64,000 nt of DNA, taken from NCBI GenBank assembly GCA_024516035.1, contig CM044955.1, positions 56,953,655 through 57,017,654 on the forward strand. The letters run 5' to 3'. Source of the stretch: Bactericera cockerelli (taxonomy: Eukaryota > Arthropoda > Insecta > Hemiptera > Triozidae). The position numbers and the translations under genes were made by a program. Numbering within the stretch: position 1 is the first letter of the stretch; every line of letters begins with the position of its first letter. Below, in pieces: positions 63,641 to 64,000 of the stretch. The notes under the pieces were generated by a model. The model was not told the origin of the DNA and searched no databases. It was given only the letters and a program-made list of their open reading frames with translations.

Positions 63641-64000
63641 TGAAGTTTTCCTCACGGGAAAGGTCAAGGTGGCTTTCCATATCCCTCCAATTTCTTGCCT
63701 CACTTTTCATATCCCTCCTCCTCCTTTATTTCCCTCTACTCTTACCCCCCTTTCTTTTTTATAAATGCCCATGAAAATGTCTGCACGCATTTTTCAAGGT
63801 TCATTTTCGCCTGTTTTATATGAATGGCATTTGTTTGTTCAAAGGGCGTTACTATTTGGAAATTGGCCTATTGGTTTCTAGCTTTCTAGTTTTGCGCTTG
63901 TTAGACAAGGTTCACAAAGTTTTCTGCAAAGATAAATAGTATTGTGCGTTGAAAAAATGTTCAAACTATTCTATAGGTCTATAGCTTTGTATTTGAGAAG
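63641..64000. other. non-coding right edge
   Basis: Pyrimidine-rich 63680-63760, then AT-rich sequence. Nothing recognised. Confidence 0.4.

Overview
The window looks like nuclear DNA of an arthropod, most likely an insect and perhaps a hemipteran (inference). The signs are compact, GC-richer coding exons in AT-rich sequence, GT-AG introns, many tRNA-derived SINEs, short inverted-repeat DNA transposons and an R1-like LINE. Two runs of exactly 100 N (7683-7782 and 40757-40856) are scaffold gaps.

Host genes, left to right. (1) Plus strand, 2336-6652: the 3' half of an M17 (leucyl) aminopeptidase of the W07G4.4 type. It has two alternative terminal exons, at 5441-5578 and 6527-6652. (2) Minus strand, 17130-10591: a complete seven-exon lysine-specific histone demethylase 1 (LSD1/KDM1A), 702 aa, with consistent phase at every junction. 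(3) Minus strand, 22635-21787: an intronless coding region for the CCR4-NOT deadenylase CNOT7/8 (CAF1/POP2), 282 aa. (4) Plus strand, about 25866-32872: an unrecognised Ser/Asn/Gln/Pro-rich then Lys-rich protein gene. It has three small exons and one very long exon with three frame breaks. (5) Plus strand, 42708-42851: the first coding exon of a formin-like (FMNL/Frl) gene. Its next exon is not visible, so 42852-64000 is probably its first intron.

Repeats make up most of the rest. The left edge is a 33-bp satellite (1-1135). At least six tRNA-like SINE families recur, here called A to F, and a 5S rRNA-like sequence sits back to back with one SINE. Between LSD1 and CNOT7 is a nested cluster: a foldback element holding a 250-bp TTAA-flanked piggyBac-type MITE and retroelement coding fragments, followed by an 888-bp intact foldback of the same family. 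The formin intron holds a 5'-truncated LINE between 245-bp direct duplications (46926-50416), a nearly perfect 540-bp palindrome (51127-51666), an R1-clade LINE (53007-55739), and a 1664-bp element with 36-bp inverted ends, a 5-bp target duplication and two unrecognised small ORFs (57231-58894). A 26-bp palindromic array lies inside another probable MITE at 63036-63640.

The host genes do not form one pathway. LSD1 acts in chromatin, CNOT7 in mRNA deadenylation, the aminopeptidase in cytosolic peptide turnover and the formin in actin assembly. The most notable host observation is the duplicated last exon of the aminopeptidase. The most notable mobile-DNA observations are the CAC-ended element with a CGATG target duplication and the LINE with 245-bp flanking duplications.
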